Shown here: one piece after another, positions 24,658 to 33,086 of the stretch | How the letters are laid out: every line of letters starts with the position of its first letter | Numbering within the stretch: the stretch's first letter is position 1 | Origin: Desulfobacteraceae bacterium | GTDB taxonomy: Bacteria; Desulfobacterota; Desulfobacteria; Desulfobacterales; Desulfosalsimonadaceae | Direction: 5' to 3' | Assembly (NCBI GenBank): GCA_014237465.1 | Contig: JABZFM010000036.1 | Location: 1 to 42,696 of the forward strand | Length of the DNA stretch: 42,696 nucleotides | The notes under the pieces: model-generated | Database searches by the model: none | What the model was told of the DNA's origin: nothing | What the model saw: the letters and a program-made list of their open reading frames with translations, nothing else | Position numbers and translations under genes: made by a program

Positions 24658-26397
24658 TTAAATTGCCAGCAAAAATATTGCAACAAACCGGGGATCTAAA
24701 TCTTCTGGACGGATATCTCCATAATCATCTGCGATCTCTTCAAAAAGAAGTTCAAGCGCATGGCCAAGGTTTTGTGATATTTCATTTTTCGCAAGGCCGC
24801 TTTCAGACGACAGCCATTGCAGGAAATCTGTTTTTTTTGAATCTTTGATCGCGGGCGGCGTTTTTTCCGGTTCCCACAGGTCTGTAAAGAACGGTCTGAA
24901 AAGTGTTACCGGTATGGGCGTCAATTTCGGAGACAAACCGATACAATGCCTGGCCCACAGGGTCATCAGGAGGTTTTCGCAGGTAATGAAACGGTCTGTT
25001 GAAAAATCATCCCCATGGATGGCCATTGCCGAAAGCAGGTTGTCATAGGCCATGGCTTCTGCCAGGATGCTTCGGGTCCTTTCAATGTCCGCCATGGTCT
25101 CAAATTCCCGGTAAAGATCGCCGGTTTGATTGTTGTCATAAAATTTGGGCCGGTTGATTAACAGTCCGCCGATCACACCGACAAGTCTTTCTCCCCAGAA
25201 GCTCAGCGAAAGCTTGTTTTCCGAAAACCAGCTGCTTTTCTGCCAGGTTTTTGCCTGTTGCCGGAGATTGACAATCTCACCATACCCGGTACGAAACAGG
25301 TCAATTAGCGGATATGTTTTGATATATTCATCTGTTAAAATATTTGCGTCAATATTATTGTTGAGAAGCAGACTTTCAAGACCGATACTGATAGATCCGC
25401 AGGCTTTTTTAACAATGGTTTTTAATTCATCCCGGCTGTGGACAGGTTTTTGTTCTGCAGCGATCAGCTGGTTACACACCCCGGCAAATTCAGTCTGAAG
25501 CTGTTGAAGTACGTTGAAGTTTGTGATTTTAGAAAGGGCCTGGCTGAAAATACTTTCCTCGCCCATCATAGAGGCATGATTGATCGGCGCCGGAACAAAC
25601 GTATCTGCTTCCGGTTGTTCGGCGATTACTTTCTTTCTTTTTTTCAGATGGTCGATGCTGATCGGCTGAAACACGCCAACCGCTTCATGAAAAGGCACAA
25701 AGCCCTTTTCCTCCAGCCGGAAATTTCTCAGGCGAAAGGCTTCTTCTTCACTCTCAGCCGGGATCACATTCGCCGCCCGGAGCAGAGTCTGCTGAAAAAA
25801 AACATGATCCATATTGGCCATAAGGTCCATCATACGGGTTAATAATGCCTGATGCTGTTCTTTGAAACCGGTTTTTGCATCCGGTGCATATTTTTCTTCC
25901 GGTATCCTGTAGTAGAATACATCGTCATAAGTGATAAAACCATCTCCAAAATCCGATGGATCCTGGTCGTGTTCCCGAACAACCACTTCAATTGAGTGAA
26001 ACAAAAAATATTCGACCAAATCAGGTTTTTCAGTTGCCGCCCAGCGAACAAACCGCTGCGGGTCCGCTTTGAGCATGAGATCCATCCACTGGGTGACGGC
26101 ATTAAGATTGATCCGGTCTTTTTCCCAGCTTTCAATATCAAGAATATATTCCCATTGGCGGTCGGAGGCCATTGAAATCAGATCCAACGCGTCTTCCGGG
26201 CCGATATCATGTATCAGAAAAACCAGATCTTCTTCCGCAAATGAGTGAATCAGGGCATTGGGCTGCGGATGGTCTAAAATGGCATCAAGGGCCTGCCTCC
26301 CTTCAAGCGCAAGGATTTGTCTTCGCTCAGCGGCGAGTTTTTCAAGCCGTTTTACGTGATTATTACGGTGGTCGATGTCATCAAAGTGGTCGTTCAT
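24658..26397 (-). CDS. DUF6178-like protein of unknown function
   Basis: The 579-residue soluble, mostly helical protein begins MNDHFDDIDHRNNHVKRLEK and contains ALIHSFAEEDLVFLIHDIGP and YRIPEEKYAPDAKTGF. I believe it belongs to DUF6178, a family of uncharacterised Desulfobacterota proteins, but this rests on overall resemblance. There is no signal peptide, membrane span or catalytic motif. An acidic, charged surface with many Asp/Glu is apparent. Its 3' end is 104 bp before the ANTAR gene; co-transcription is possible. Confidence 0.75.
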   Translation of the reverse strand: MNDHFDDIDHRNNHVKRLEKLAAERRQILALEGRQALDAILDHPQPNALIHSFAEEDLVFLIHDIGPEDALDLISMASDRQWEYILDIESWEKDRINLNAVTQWMDLMLKADPQRFVRWAATEKPDLVEYFLFHSIEVVVREHDQDPSDFGDGFITYDDVFYYRIPEEKYAPDAKTGFKEQHQALLTRMMDLMANMDHVFFQQTLLRAANVIPAESEEEAFRLRNFRLEEKGFVPFHEAVGVFQPISIDHLKKRKKVIAEQPEADTFVPAPINHASMMGEESIFSQALSKITNFNVLQQLQTEFAGVCNQLIAAEQKPVHSRDELKTIVKKACGSISIGLESLLLNNNIDANILTDEYIKTYPLIDLFRTGYGEIVNLRQQAKTWQKSSWFSENKLSLSFWGERLVGVIGGLLINRPKFYDNNQTGDLYREFETMADIERTRSILAEAMAYDNLLSAMAIHGDDFSTDRFITCENLLMTLWARHCIGLSPKLTPIPVTLFRPFFTDLWEPEKTPPAIKDSKKTDFLQWLSSESGLAKNEISQNLGHALELLFEEIADDYGDIRPEDLDPRFVAIFLLAI

Positions 26398-26493
26398 TAT
26401 CTGTTGCCGTTTGTGTGGATTTATTTTTTTTAAAAATTAATATTATCACGATCCCATGGGTTTTCAATATCAATTATATTATTCAGCCATGTC

Positions 26494-26514
26494 CTTCAGT
26501 CTTCAGCCTTCTAC
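26494..26514. repeat. Three 7-bp repeat units overlapping the end of the permease gene
   Basis: CTTCAGT, CTTCAGC and CTTCTAC follow each other with 7-bp period. The last unit contains, on the minus strand, the TAG stop codon of the permease gene (26511-26513). It belongs to the same family as the arrays at 5493 and 33038. Confidence 0.7.
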
Positions 26515-27761
26515 CTATATCCCTTTCTTGTTGAAATATTAAATGCCGATGATTTCATCAATATCAGCAGGCCCGGAATGGCAATTAAGGCGCAGGCGAT
26601 GAAAAAGCTTTCCCAGCCCATGAGCTTGACCGCATAACCCGTAGGTGCTGATGCGATGACCCGGGGTATTCCCATCAGGCTGCTGAGCAGGGCGTATTGC
26701 GTGGCCGTAAACCGTTTGTCCGTCATCATGGCCATAAACGCCACAAAGGCAGTGGTCCCCATGCCGCTGCTCAGGTTTTCAAAACCGATCACTGCGGCAA
26801 GCGCGGCAATGCTGTGACCGAACTGGGTCAGCAGTGCAAAGCAAGCCGTTGAAACCGCCTGGAGGATTCCGAATACCCAGAGGCTCGCGTACATGCCGAT
26901 TTTAAGCGTCAGAATACCGCCGACAAGCGCACCGGCAATGGTGGCCCAGAAGCCGAACAGCTTGACCACCGTTCCGATTTCCGTATTGGTGTATCCGATA
27001 TCCAGATAAAACGGTGTGGTCATAGTGGTGGCCATTGAATCACCGACTTTGTACAACAGGATAAACGCAAGGACCCATAACGCGCCGGGACGGGTAAAAT
27101 ATTCAATCATGGGGTCGATTACGGCAGCCTGCAGGCTCTGTGGCGGGTTTCCATTGATTTTCGGTTCAGGCGCCAAAAGGGTGGTGACGATTCCTGGTAG
27201 CAGGCAGGCGCCCATGAGCAGATATACCATGGAAAAAGGTATCTGGTCGGCAAGGATTAACCCGCCGCCGCCGGCCAGCAGCATTCCCATGCGGTAGCCG
27301 TTTATATAAAGGGATGAGGCAAAACCGAGTTCAGCGTCGGCAATATCTTCCCGTCGATACGCATCCACCACAATATCCTGAGACGCGCTGAAAAAAGTCA
27401 CCAGAAACGCCGTAAATGCCATCAACCCCGGATGATCTGCCGGGCTTGCGGACCCAAGGCTGATGATGGAGAGCATCAAACCGGATTGTGCGATGATCAG
27501 CCACCCCCGCCGCCGGCCAAAAAGAGGGGGGATATACCGGTCCAGAAACGGTGCCCACAGAAATTTAACCGTGTAGGGAAGTCCCACCAAAGACATCATG
27601 CCGATCACGGAAAGATCAACGCCTTCTGCTTTCATCCATGCCTGCAGCACAGTAATGGTCAGCAGTAGCGGCAACCCGCAGGAAAAACCCATCATCAGGG
27701 CCACCAGCATCCGGGCGCTGAAAATGGTTTTGATGGTTTTTAGTTTGTTGTTGTTCGGCAC
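26511..27761 (-). CDS. ampG: AmpG-like major facilitator permease
   Basis: The 416-residue protein has about 12 hydrophobic segments and the AmpG wording MMGFSCGLPLLLTITVLQAW, YTVKFLWAPFLDRY, GRRRGWLIIAQ and SASQDIVVDAYRRE. AmpG imports anhydro-muropeptides for cell-wall recycling; related members carry other solutes. It lies in the inner membrane. The start is a GTG preceded by AGGAAGCCC; an internal ATG would remove the first segment. The stop codon lies within a 7-bp intergenic repeat unit. No other recycling genes are adjacent. Confidence 0.88.
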   Translation of the reverse strand: MPNNNKLKTIKTIFSARMLVALMMGFSCGLPLLLTITVLQAWMKAEGVDLSVIGMMSLVGLPYTVKFLWAPFLDRYIPPLFGRRRGWLIIAQSGLMLSIISLGSASPADHPGLMAFTAFLVTFFSASQDIVVDAYRREDIADAELGFASSLYINGYRMGMLLAGGGGLILADQIPFSMVYLLMGACLLPGIVTTLLAPEPKINGNPPQSLQAAVIDPMIEYFTRPGALWVLAFILLYKVGDSMATTMTTPFYLDIGYTNTEIGTVVKLFGFWATIAGALVGGILTLKIGMYASLWVFGILQAVSTACFALLTQFGHSIAALAAVIGFENLSSGMGTTAFVAFMAMMTDKRFTATQYALLSSLMGIPRVIASAPTGYAVKLMGWESFFIACALIAIPGLLILMKSSAFNISTRKGYR

Positions 27762-27852
27762 GGGCTTCCTGAATTTTTTCCGGTTTGCTCGGGTAAGGAT
27801 TCAACGGATTACGAAATCGTGGTTTAACATCTCCGTTTTTGCAGCAGAACCA

Positions 27853-28437
27853 TCACCCGGAAAAAATATCTATAATGATTTCATCCAAAGGCCGTTTAGG
27901 CACATGGTGAGTGCCGTTCTCATCCCGCCAGTAACGGATATTGCCGTTGGTGTCGGCGGTTGATTCAATCACAACCTCCTCAGCCGGTTCTCCGAGTGCA
28001 ATTATCAGCATGATTTTTAATTCAGGTGAAAGGTTTAATGTTTCACACAGCTTATCCTTGTTAATGGCGCCGATAAAACAGCCCCCCAGTCCCATTTCAG
28101 TGGCCCCGAGCAGAATGCTCTGCCCGGAGATGCCGTGATCGCACCAGAATTCACTGCTGATGGTGGTATCCCCCAGCATGATAATATAAGCAGCGGGCCG
28201 CTCTCCTTTTTCCGGTCCTTTCCAATCCTTTAAATAGGCTGCCCACCCGATACACGGAAAAATTTTATCATTTGTTGCCGGATCACAGGATAAAATGTAT
28301 TTTAATGGCTGGCGATTGGCTGCTGATGCAGACAGCCGGCCAAGGTCCACCAGTTGTTTTAATGAAGCCATCGTGATTTTGCGGTTTTCGTTAAATCGCC
28401 TGTATGATCTGGTTTTTTTGACAAGGTCGGCTATCAT
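27853..28437 (-). CDS. Nitroreductase-family flavoprotein
   Basis: The 194-residue protein starts MIADLVKKTRSYRRFNENRK, the FMN-binding motif of the nitroreductase fold, and has LGRLSASAANRQPLKYIL and LGATEMGLGGCFIGAINKDK. Members are FMN-dependent NAD(P)H oxidoreductases of varied substrates. The ATG at 28437 follows AAGGAGTTGCCA; a TTG two codons earlier is disfavoured. A (CTT)n microsatellite lies 27 bp upstream of the start codon, suggesting length-dependent expression. The AmpG-like permease gene follows after 91 bp. Confidence 0.9.
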   Translation of the reverse strand: MIADLVKKTRSYRRFNENRKITMASLKQLVDLGRLSASAANRQPLKYILSCDPATNDKIFPCIGWAAYLKDWKGPEKGERPAAYIIMLGDTTISSEFWCDHGISGQSILLGATEMGLGGCFIGAINKDKLCETLNLSPELKIMLIIALGEPAEEVVIESTADTNGNIRYWRDENGTHHVPKRPLDEIIIDIFSG

Positions 28438-28464
28438 TGGCAACTCCTTAATGGTGTATCAATC

Positions 28465-28534
28465 CTTCTTCTTCTTCTTCTTCTTCTTCTTCTTCTTCTT
28501 CTTCTTCTTCTTCTTCTTCTTCTTCTTCTTCTTC
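28465..28534. repeat. (CTT)23 trinucleotide microsatellite
   Basis: A perfect 70-nt run of CTT (GAA on the minus strand) without interruption. On the minus strand it lies between 28 and 97 nt upstream of the nitroreductase start codon, in the promoter/5' leader. Its purine-pyrimidine asymmetry allows triplex formation, and repeat number should change by slippage. The exact count in the genome depends on assembly. Confidence 0.9.
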
Positions 28535-28648
28535 CAAGGGACTTAATTTTATTTGGACATGTAAAAAGGAAAATTTACAAGAACACTGAGACCTCAGAGG
28601 GGAAAAATTAAAAAAAGTCTTTTTCTCTGTGACCTTGGTGAAAAAGGT

Positions 28649-29296
28649 TTATTCTTTGCATGAAAATTTTTCTTCCGCCGGCATCTGCTGGCTGATCCAC
28701 TTGATTACTTTGTCAAATTCATCTCTTAATTCCCGGAGGGCTTTTCCGCGGTGACTGACACGGCTTTTTTCTTTCCGGGTGATTTCAGCAAAGGTTTTGT
28801 CATACTCGGGAAAAAAGAATACCGGGTCGTAACCAAAGCCGTTGTCTCCCCTTGGGTTTTCAAGGATAACGCCGTCACAACTGCCTTCATAGGTCAATGC
28901 CGCCCCCGTGGGAACGGCGATTGAGATAACACATTTAAAAGTCGCGTTGCGATTTTGCTGCCCGGCCAGTTCCTTGAGGACTTTTTCGCAGTTTTCTTCA
29001 TCTGTTGCGTTATCCCCCGCATAGCGTGCTGAATATACACCGGGAGCCCCATCCAGGGCATCCACGCACAGGCCGGAATCATCGGAAAGAGCCGGCAGCC
29101 CTAGGACACGAGCGGTAAAGCTCGATTTTTTATAGGCATTGTCGTCAAATGTGCTGCCGTCTTCCTCGACTTCCGGGATTGGGCCAAAATCGTCCAGGTT
29201 TTTGATTGTAAGGGGAAAGTCTTTTAAAAGATCCCTTATTTCTTTGGTCTTTCCGGGATTACGCGTTGCAATGATCAGAGTTTGTTGATTGTCCAT
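28649..29296 (-). CDS. rdgB: RdgB/HAM1 non-canonical purine NTP pyrophosphatase
   Basis: The 215-residue protein starts TLIIATRNPGKTKEIRDLL and has LPALSDDSGLCVDALDGAPG, GFGYDPVFFFPEYDKTFAE and SHRGKALREL, which are all conserved blocks of the ITPase family. It hydrolyses dITP, ITP and XTP and keeps deaminated purines out of DNA. Length is slightly above the usual 197-200 because of a C-terminal tail. It stands alone on the minus strand. Confidence 0.95.
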   Translation of the reverse strand: MDNQQTLIIATRNPGKTKEIRDLLKDFPLTIKNLDDFGPIPEVEEDGSTFDDNAYKKSSFTARVLGLPALSDDSGLCVDALDGAPGVYSARYAGDNATDEENCEKVLKELAGQQNRNATFKCVISIAVPTGAALTYEGSCDGVILENPRGDNGFGYDPVFFFPEYDKTFAEITRKEKSRVSHRGKALRELRDEFDKVIKWISQQMPAEEKFSCKE

Positions 29297-29581
29297 GTTT
29301 TGCCTTTGTTATTTATGTATTAAATATATCCCGTAATGGCACATGATTTTCATGAATACGCGAACCGATATACTGTTTTAAAGCAATTGGTATCAACGGC
29401 TTAATCTATTTTACAGGTTGTACTCAATACAGGGCTTGTTCGATAAATCCGATTTATAGCGAATGGGAAAGATTTTGTAAAGGTCTTACGGGAAGGAAAG
29501 GCAATGTTTTGATGGCGTATTAAAGGCGCATTAAAATTAATGCGCCATACCCTGGGGTGGAAACAATAAAGATGTGGCGGA
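29297..29581. other. Intergenic region with a terminator-like hairpin
   Basis: No gene is seen in this 285-bp stretch between the small coiled-coil gene and rdgB. It contains the hairpin at 29525-29546. Confidence 0.4.
29525..29546 (-). terminator. Hairpin after the small coiled-coil gene
   Basis: GGCGCATTAA and TTAATGCGCC form a perfect 10-bp inverted repeat with a 2-nt centre, 35 bp downstream of the stop at 29582. On the minus strand it is followed by TTTAAT rather than a full U-tract, so termination is only suggested. Confidence 0.45.
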
Positions 29582-29917
29582 TTAGAAACCGGTGCCTTTT
29601 TTTACTTTTTTCCCGCCGGTCTGACAATAATCATTAATCACCCCGGCAGCCGTGTTAAAGTCTTCAGGATCAACCCTTCCGTATTCTTCATGAAGTTCTT
29701 TGGCCAGCTCTTTTGTTTCAATCTCTCCGGTTAGATAAAGACGGCGGGCAATCAACGCCTTGTAGCCGGGAATGGAATTGTAGGAAAAATTCGGATTATG
29801 GAGGTTGAGCTTCCTTTTTAATTTTGAAACCCGTTTTTCGTATTCAGAAATTTTTTTCTTTAATTTATTTTTTATCGAGCTGTTTTTTGGCAGTATAATT
29901 TTTAATGGCTTAATCAT
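29582..29917 (-). CDS. Small basic coiled-coil protein, unknown function
   Basis: The 111-residue protein is Lys-rich (IKNKLKKKISEYEKRVSKLK) with a predicted coiled coil at about 15-40. A second helical half follows (GYKALIARRLYLTGEIETKE, ELHEEYGRVDPEDFNTAAGV). I do not recognise the family. AAAAGG seven bases before the ATG supports translation. It stands alone, followed by a hairpin, with no functional neighbours; a nucleic-acid-binding role would fit the charge but is not shown. Confidence 0.65.
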   Translation of the reverse strand: MIKPLKIILPKNSSIKNKLKKKISEYEKRVSKLKRKLNLHNPNFSYNSIPGYKALIARRLYLTGEIETKELAKELHEEYGRVDPEDFNTAAGVINDYCQTGGKKVKKGTGF

Positions 29918-30301
29918 TGGAAAACCTTTTGAAATTTTATTTTTGCAAAACCAGAGAGAGAGACCGGGTAGACCGGAATTTTCTTTTTTTGCAGAACAGA
30001 TTTTAAAAACAAGGAGATTTTCTGTTTTTTATAACAATACCCGAAGGTGAAATCAAGCACAAAAATGAACATCGTTCACATTAATTAAAAGTGTTTAATT
30101 TCTTTAAATTTTCTTTTTCCGGAAAAAGGTGTCCGGATGACGCGGAAGCAAAGAAAAAACTTTACACCATTCAAAGGACTGATATATTAACTCTTCAACA
30201 GCTGGATGAATAGTGTCTGGAAATTTGAAAATGTATATAGTTCAGAGAAAAGAGATTTACGCAAATTTTGAAAAGGCAATACACGTTGTAAGGAAAATAT
30301 T
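29918..30301. other. Leader region upstream of iorA
   Basis: The 384-bp region contains TGAAC-ATC-GTTCA (30066-30078), a small inverted repeat that could be an operator, and two TCCGGA sites 14 bp apart (30118, 30132) that can pair. No known riboswitch is recognised and no gene is seen. Confidence 0.35.
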
Positions 30302-32149
30302 ATGCATAAACTTTTAGTTGATCAGCCGGGCGAGAAAAAGTTTCTTTTGGGAAATGAAGCCATTGCCCGTGGTGCAATTGAAGCGGGACTGGCTTTTGCC
30401 TCGACCTATCCGGGAACCCCGTCGTCTGAGATTTCTTTAAATTTCTTTCAGATATCGAGGGAGAGCGATCTGTATTTTGAATACAGCACCAATGAAAAAG
30501 TCGCTCTTGAAGTGGCGGCTGCAGCTGCCAATGCCGGGGTCCGCAGCATGTGCATTATGAAGCATGTGGGGGTTAATGTGGCGGCAGACGTTTTGATGAC
30601 ACTGGCATATGTCGGTGTCCGCGGCGGCCTGGTGATATTGACGGCCGATGACCCGTATATGTTTTCCAGCCAGAATGAACAGGACAACCGGTATTACGGA
30701 AAACTTTCCGGCTTGCCGATCTTAGAACCGTCTTCAGCCGAAGAAGCAAAGGAAATGATGGGTTATGCATTTGATCTTTCCGAGCAGCTGGCCGAGCCGG
30801 TTCTTTTCAGGACCACCACCCGCCTGAATCATTCCACGGCCCCGGTTGTTTTGGGAGAAATGAAAAAACGGGTCACCTTCGGCGATTTTACAAAAGACCC
30901 GTTTAATTACGTGACCGTACCGGCGGTATCCCGCAAACTTCATGTAAAACTTTTAAAAAACCTGGAAAAAGCGGAAGAACTTGCCTGCGAGTCTGCCTAT
31001 AACTTTATCGAAGGCAGCGGCAGCTGGGGTATTATCTGCAACGGGGTCAGTTATAACTATGTGGCGGATGCGGTCCGGGACTTAAATATTGCCGATAAAG
31101 TCAAAATCCTGCGTGTCGGGTTTTCCCATCCCATGCCGAAAAAGCGGATCCAGTCTTTTATTAAAGATTGTGAAAAGGTTCTGGTGGTTGAAGAAGGCGA
31201 ACCCTTTATGGAAGAGACGGTCAAAGCGTTTGCCCAGGAAGCGCAGTATACAAATCCGGTGATGGGAAAAGACCCGGAATTGTTTTCAAGACTTTTTGAG
31301 TTTGATCCCGCTATGGTCCGGGCAAACATCGCAAAATATTTTGGCGCGCCGTATGATGCCAAAGATCTGCCCGATCTTTCAGATATTCCGGAACTGCCTC
31401 AGCGTCCACCGACGCTTTGTGCCGGATGTTCGCACCGCGCGGTGTTTTATGCCGTGAATCAGGCCACTGAGGGAACCGGGTCGATCCGGACCACGGATAT
31501 CGGGTGTTATACTTTAGGGTTTCTCCCGCCATTATCCGCCGGCGATTTTCTGATCTGCATGGGGTCTTCCGTCAGCACCGGCTGCGGGTTCTCGAAAACC
31601 ACAGACAAGAAAGTGATTTCTTTTATCGGTGATTCCACATTTTTCCATTCCGGTATTCCGGGACTGGTGAACGCGGTATTCAACAACCATGATGTCAACC
31701 TGATTATTTTAGATAATCAGATTACGGCCATGACCGGCCATCAGCCCCACCCGGGCGTTGATATGAAAGGGATGAATTATGAAGGATTCAGACAGGTTTC
31801 TATTGAGTCTGTGGTCCGGGGGATCGGGGTGGAACATATCAGCGTGATTAAGCCGTATAATGTTAAAAAAAGCATTGCCGCCATCAAGGAAGCCATTGAC
31901 CACAAAGGCGTTTCTGTCATTATTGCCAAACAGGGCTGCACACTGTTTGAACGCAGTTTGAAAAAACACGTGGGAAAACCCTTTTATGTGAGTGATAAGT
32001 GCAAGAACCACAGAAACTGTCTGAATGATCTCGGATGCCCGGCATTTTATGTGGCGGATGATAAGGTGCGGATCAACCCGGCCCTTTGCTCGGGATGCAG
32101 CGTCTGCGCCCAGATTTGTCCGGAGCACGCGATATTGCCATTAAAATAA
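30302..32149 (+). CDS. iorA: Indolepyruvate:ferredoxin oxidoreductase alpha subunit
   Basis: The 615-residue protein has GNEAIARGAIEAGLAFASTY and YPGTPSSEIS (pyrimidine-binding domain), a thiamine diphosphate region FIGDSTFFHSGIPGL with NQITAMTGHQ, and a C-terminal ferredoxin domain (CKNHRNCLNDLGC, CSGCSVCAQICPEH, about 565-612). With IorB it oxidises aryl pyruvates from aromatic amino acids to aryl-acetyl-CoA, reducing ferredoxin. Length and domain order are standard. GGAAAATATT precedes the ATG weakly. iorB starts 12 bp later. Confidence 0.95.
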   Translation: MHKLLVDQPGEKKFLLGNEAIARGAIEAGLAFASTYPGTPSSEISLNFFQISRESDLYFEYSTNEKVALEVAAAAANAGVRSMCIMKHVGVNVAADVLMTLAYVGVRGGLVILTADDPYMFSSQNEQDNRYYGKLSGLPILEPSSAEEAKEMMGYAFDLSEQLAEPVLFRTTTRLNHSTAPVVLGEMKKRVTFGDFTKDPFNYVTVPAVSRKLHVKLLKNLEKAEELACESAYNFIEGSGSWGIICNGVSYNYVADAVRDLNIADKVKILRVGFSHPMPKKRIQSFIKDCEKVLVVEEGEPFMEETVKAFAQEAQYTNPVMGKDPELFSRLFEFDPAMVRANIAKYFGAPYDAKDLPDLSDIPELPQRPPTLCAGCSHRAVFYAVNQATEGTGSIRTTDIGCYTLGFLPPLSAGDFLICMGSSVSTGCGFSKTTDKKVISFIGDSTFFHSGIPGLVNAVFNNHDVNLIILDNQITAMTGHQPHPGVDMKGMNYEGFRQVSIESVVRGIGVEHISVIKPYNVKKSIAAIKEAIDHKGVSVIIAKQGCTLFERSLKKHVGKPFYVSDKCKNHRNCLNDLGCPAFYVADDKVRINPALCSGCSVCAQICPEHAILPLK

Positions 32150-32161
32150 GATAATTTAAGA

Positions 32162-32770
32162 ATGGAAAATATTATGGATATCACACGGTTGATTATAGTA
32201 GCGGTCGGTGGCCAGGGGAATCTTCTGTCTTCCAAGGTGTTGGGTGAAGCGGCATGCCGGCTTGATGTGCCCGTCCGGATGAGTGAAATCCACGGCATGG
32301 CCCAGCGGGGCGGAGTGGTGGAATCCGCAATGGTTTTTGGCGAGGCTCAAAGCACTATTATATCTGACGGAGAAGCGGATCTTTTTCTGGCGTTTGAACC
32401 CTTAGAAGCGTTGCGGGCATTAAACCGATGCAATTCAAAAACAATTGTCATTACCAATACGTCCTCGCTGCCCCCGTTTACAGCAGCCATCGGCAAAGGC
32501 ACGTATCCGGATATTGAAACCATAAAGGAGCTGATTCAGTCAAAGGTCGGTCAGTTGATTACCTTGGATGCCAATGCATTGGCACGAGAAGCAGGTAATG
32601 AATTGTCGGTGAATATGGTATTGCTGGGGGCGCTGATCGAGACAAACGTTCTGCCGATAACCGCCCAAAGCATTCATGACGCTATCTCCGAAACCACCAA
32701 GAAAGGGTTTGTGGAGACCAATATTCGAGCTGTGGAACTGGGCCGCTCAGCCGTTTCAGGAATCATCTAA
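32162..32770 (+). CDS. iorB: Indolepyruvate:ferredoxin oxidoreductase beta subunit
   Basis: The 202-residue protein belongs to the gamma/beta family of 2-oxoacid:ferredoxin oxidoreductases: LIIVAVGGQGNLLSSKVLGE, then HGMAQRGGVVESAMVFGE and a FLAFEPLEALR segment. It forms the catalytic pair with IorA. Two ATGs (32162 and 32174) are possible; neither has a strong ribosome site. A hairpin with a T-run follows at 32809-32835, ending the iorAB transcript. Confidence 0.94.
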   Translation: MENIMDITRLIIVAVGGQGNLLSSKVLGEAACRLDVPVRMSEIHGMAQRGGVVESAMVFGEAQSTIISDGEADLFLAFEPLEALRALNRCNSKTIVITNTSSLPPFTAAIGKGTYPDIETIKELIQSKVGQLITLDANALAREAGNELSVNMVLLGALIETNVLPITAQSIHDAISETTKKGFVETNIRAVELGRSAVSGII

Positions 32771-32808
32771 CACCAAATAGCTGCGTTAAAATCTTCTTTA
32801 AAATGCCA

Positions 32809-32835
32809 TCACGCCTTGGCGTGACTCCGTTTTTT
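32809..32835 (+). terminator. Terminator of iorAB
   Basis: TCACGCC-TT-GGCGTGA (7-bp arms) is followed after five bases by six T. It lies 39 bp after the iorB stop. Confidence 0.7.
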
Positions 32836-32906
32836 CAAAAGATTTTGCCTTGCCCTTTGGCGTGATCTGATCCCTGAAAGTGTCTTAACCTGAATTTTTA
32901 TTACCT

Positions 32907-33028
32907 GGTTCCCACGGTCCCCTGTGGGAACCCATACCAGGCAGGTTATTCCCCGGGGATCATAAAGTTTTGTAATCAGCATCCTGTTGATTTTAAAGTC
33001 GAATATGCATTCCCACGGACCGTGGGAA
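32907..33028. repeat. Two TTCCCAC...GTGGGAA hairpin repeats
   Basis: GGTTCCCAC (32907-32915) pairs with GTGGGAACC (32924-32932). TTCCCACGG-A-CCGTGGGAA (33010-33028) is a perfect 9-bp inverted repeat. Both are in the intergenic space between iorB and the decarboxylase 3' end and look like copies of a dispersed REP-like repeat. Confidence 0.65.
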
Positions 33029-33037
33029 CGAGCGGGG

Positions 33038-33086
33038 CTTCCACCTTCTACCTTCAACCTTCAACCTTCAACCTTCTACCTTCTTC
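33038..33086. repeat. Seven-unit 7-bp tandem repeat (CTTCNAC)
   Basis: Seven units (CTTCCAC, CTTCTAC, three CTTCAAC, CTTCTAC, CTTCTTC) fill exactly 49 bp and end one base before the stop codon of the decarboxylase gene (33087). The same unit family is found at 5493-5513 and 26494-26514, each at the 3' end of a minus-strand gene. Confidence 0.85.

Noticed and set aside
28295-28546. Plus-strand frame ending in a long poly-Phe run
   Set aside because: It is the CTT microsatellite read as codons, extended into the antisense of the nitroreductase gene.
30118-30160. Possible riboswitch upstream of iorA (TCCGGA pair followed by GACGCGGAAGCAAAG)
   Set aside because: Resembles parts of cyclic-dinucleotide motifs only superficially; no consistent secondary structure could be drawn.
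33038-33086. CRISPR array
   Set aside because: Units are only 7 bp with no spacers, and no cas genes are present.
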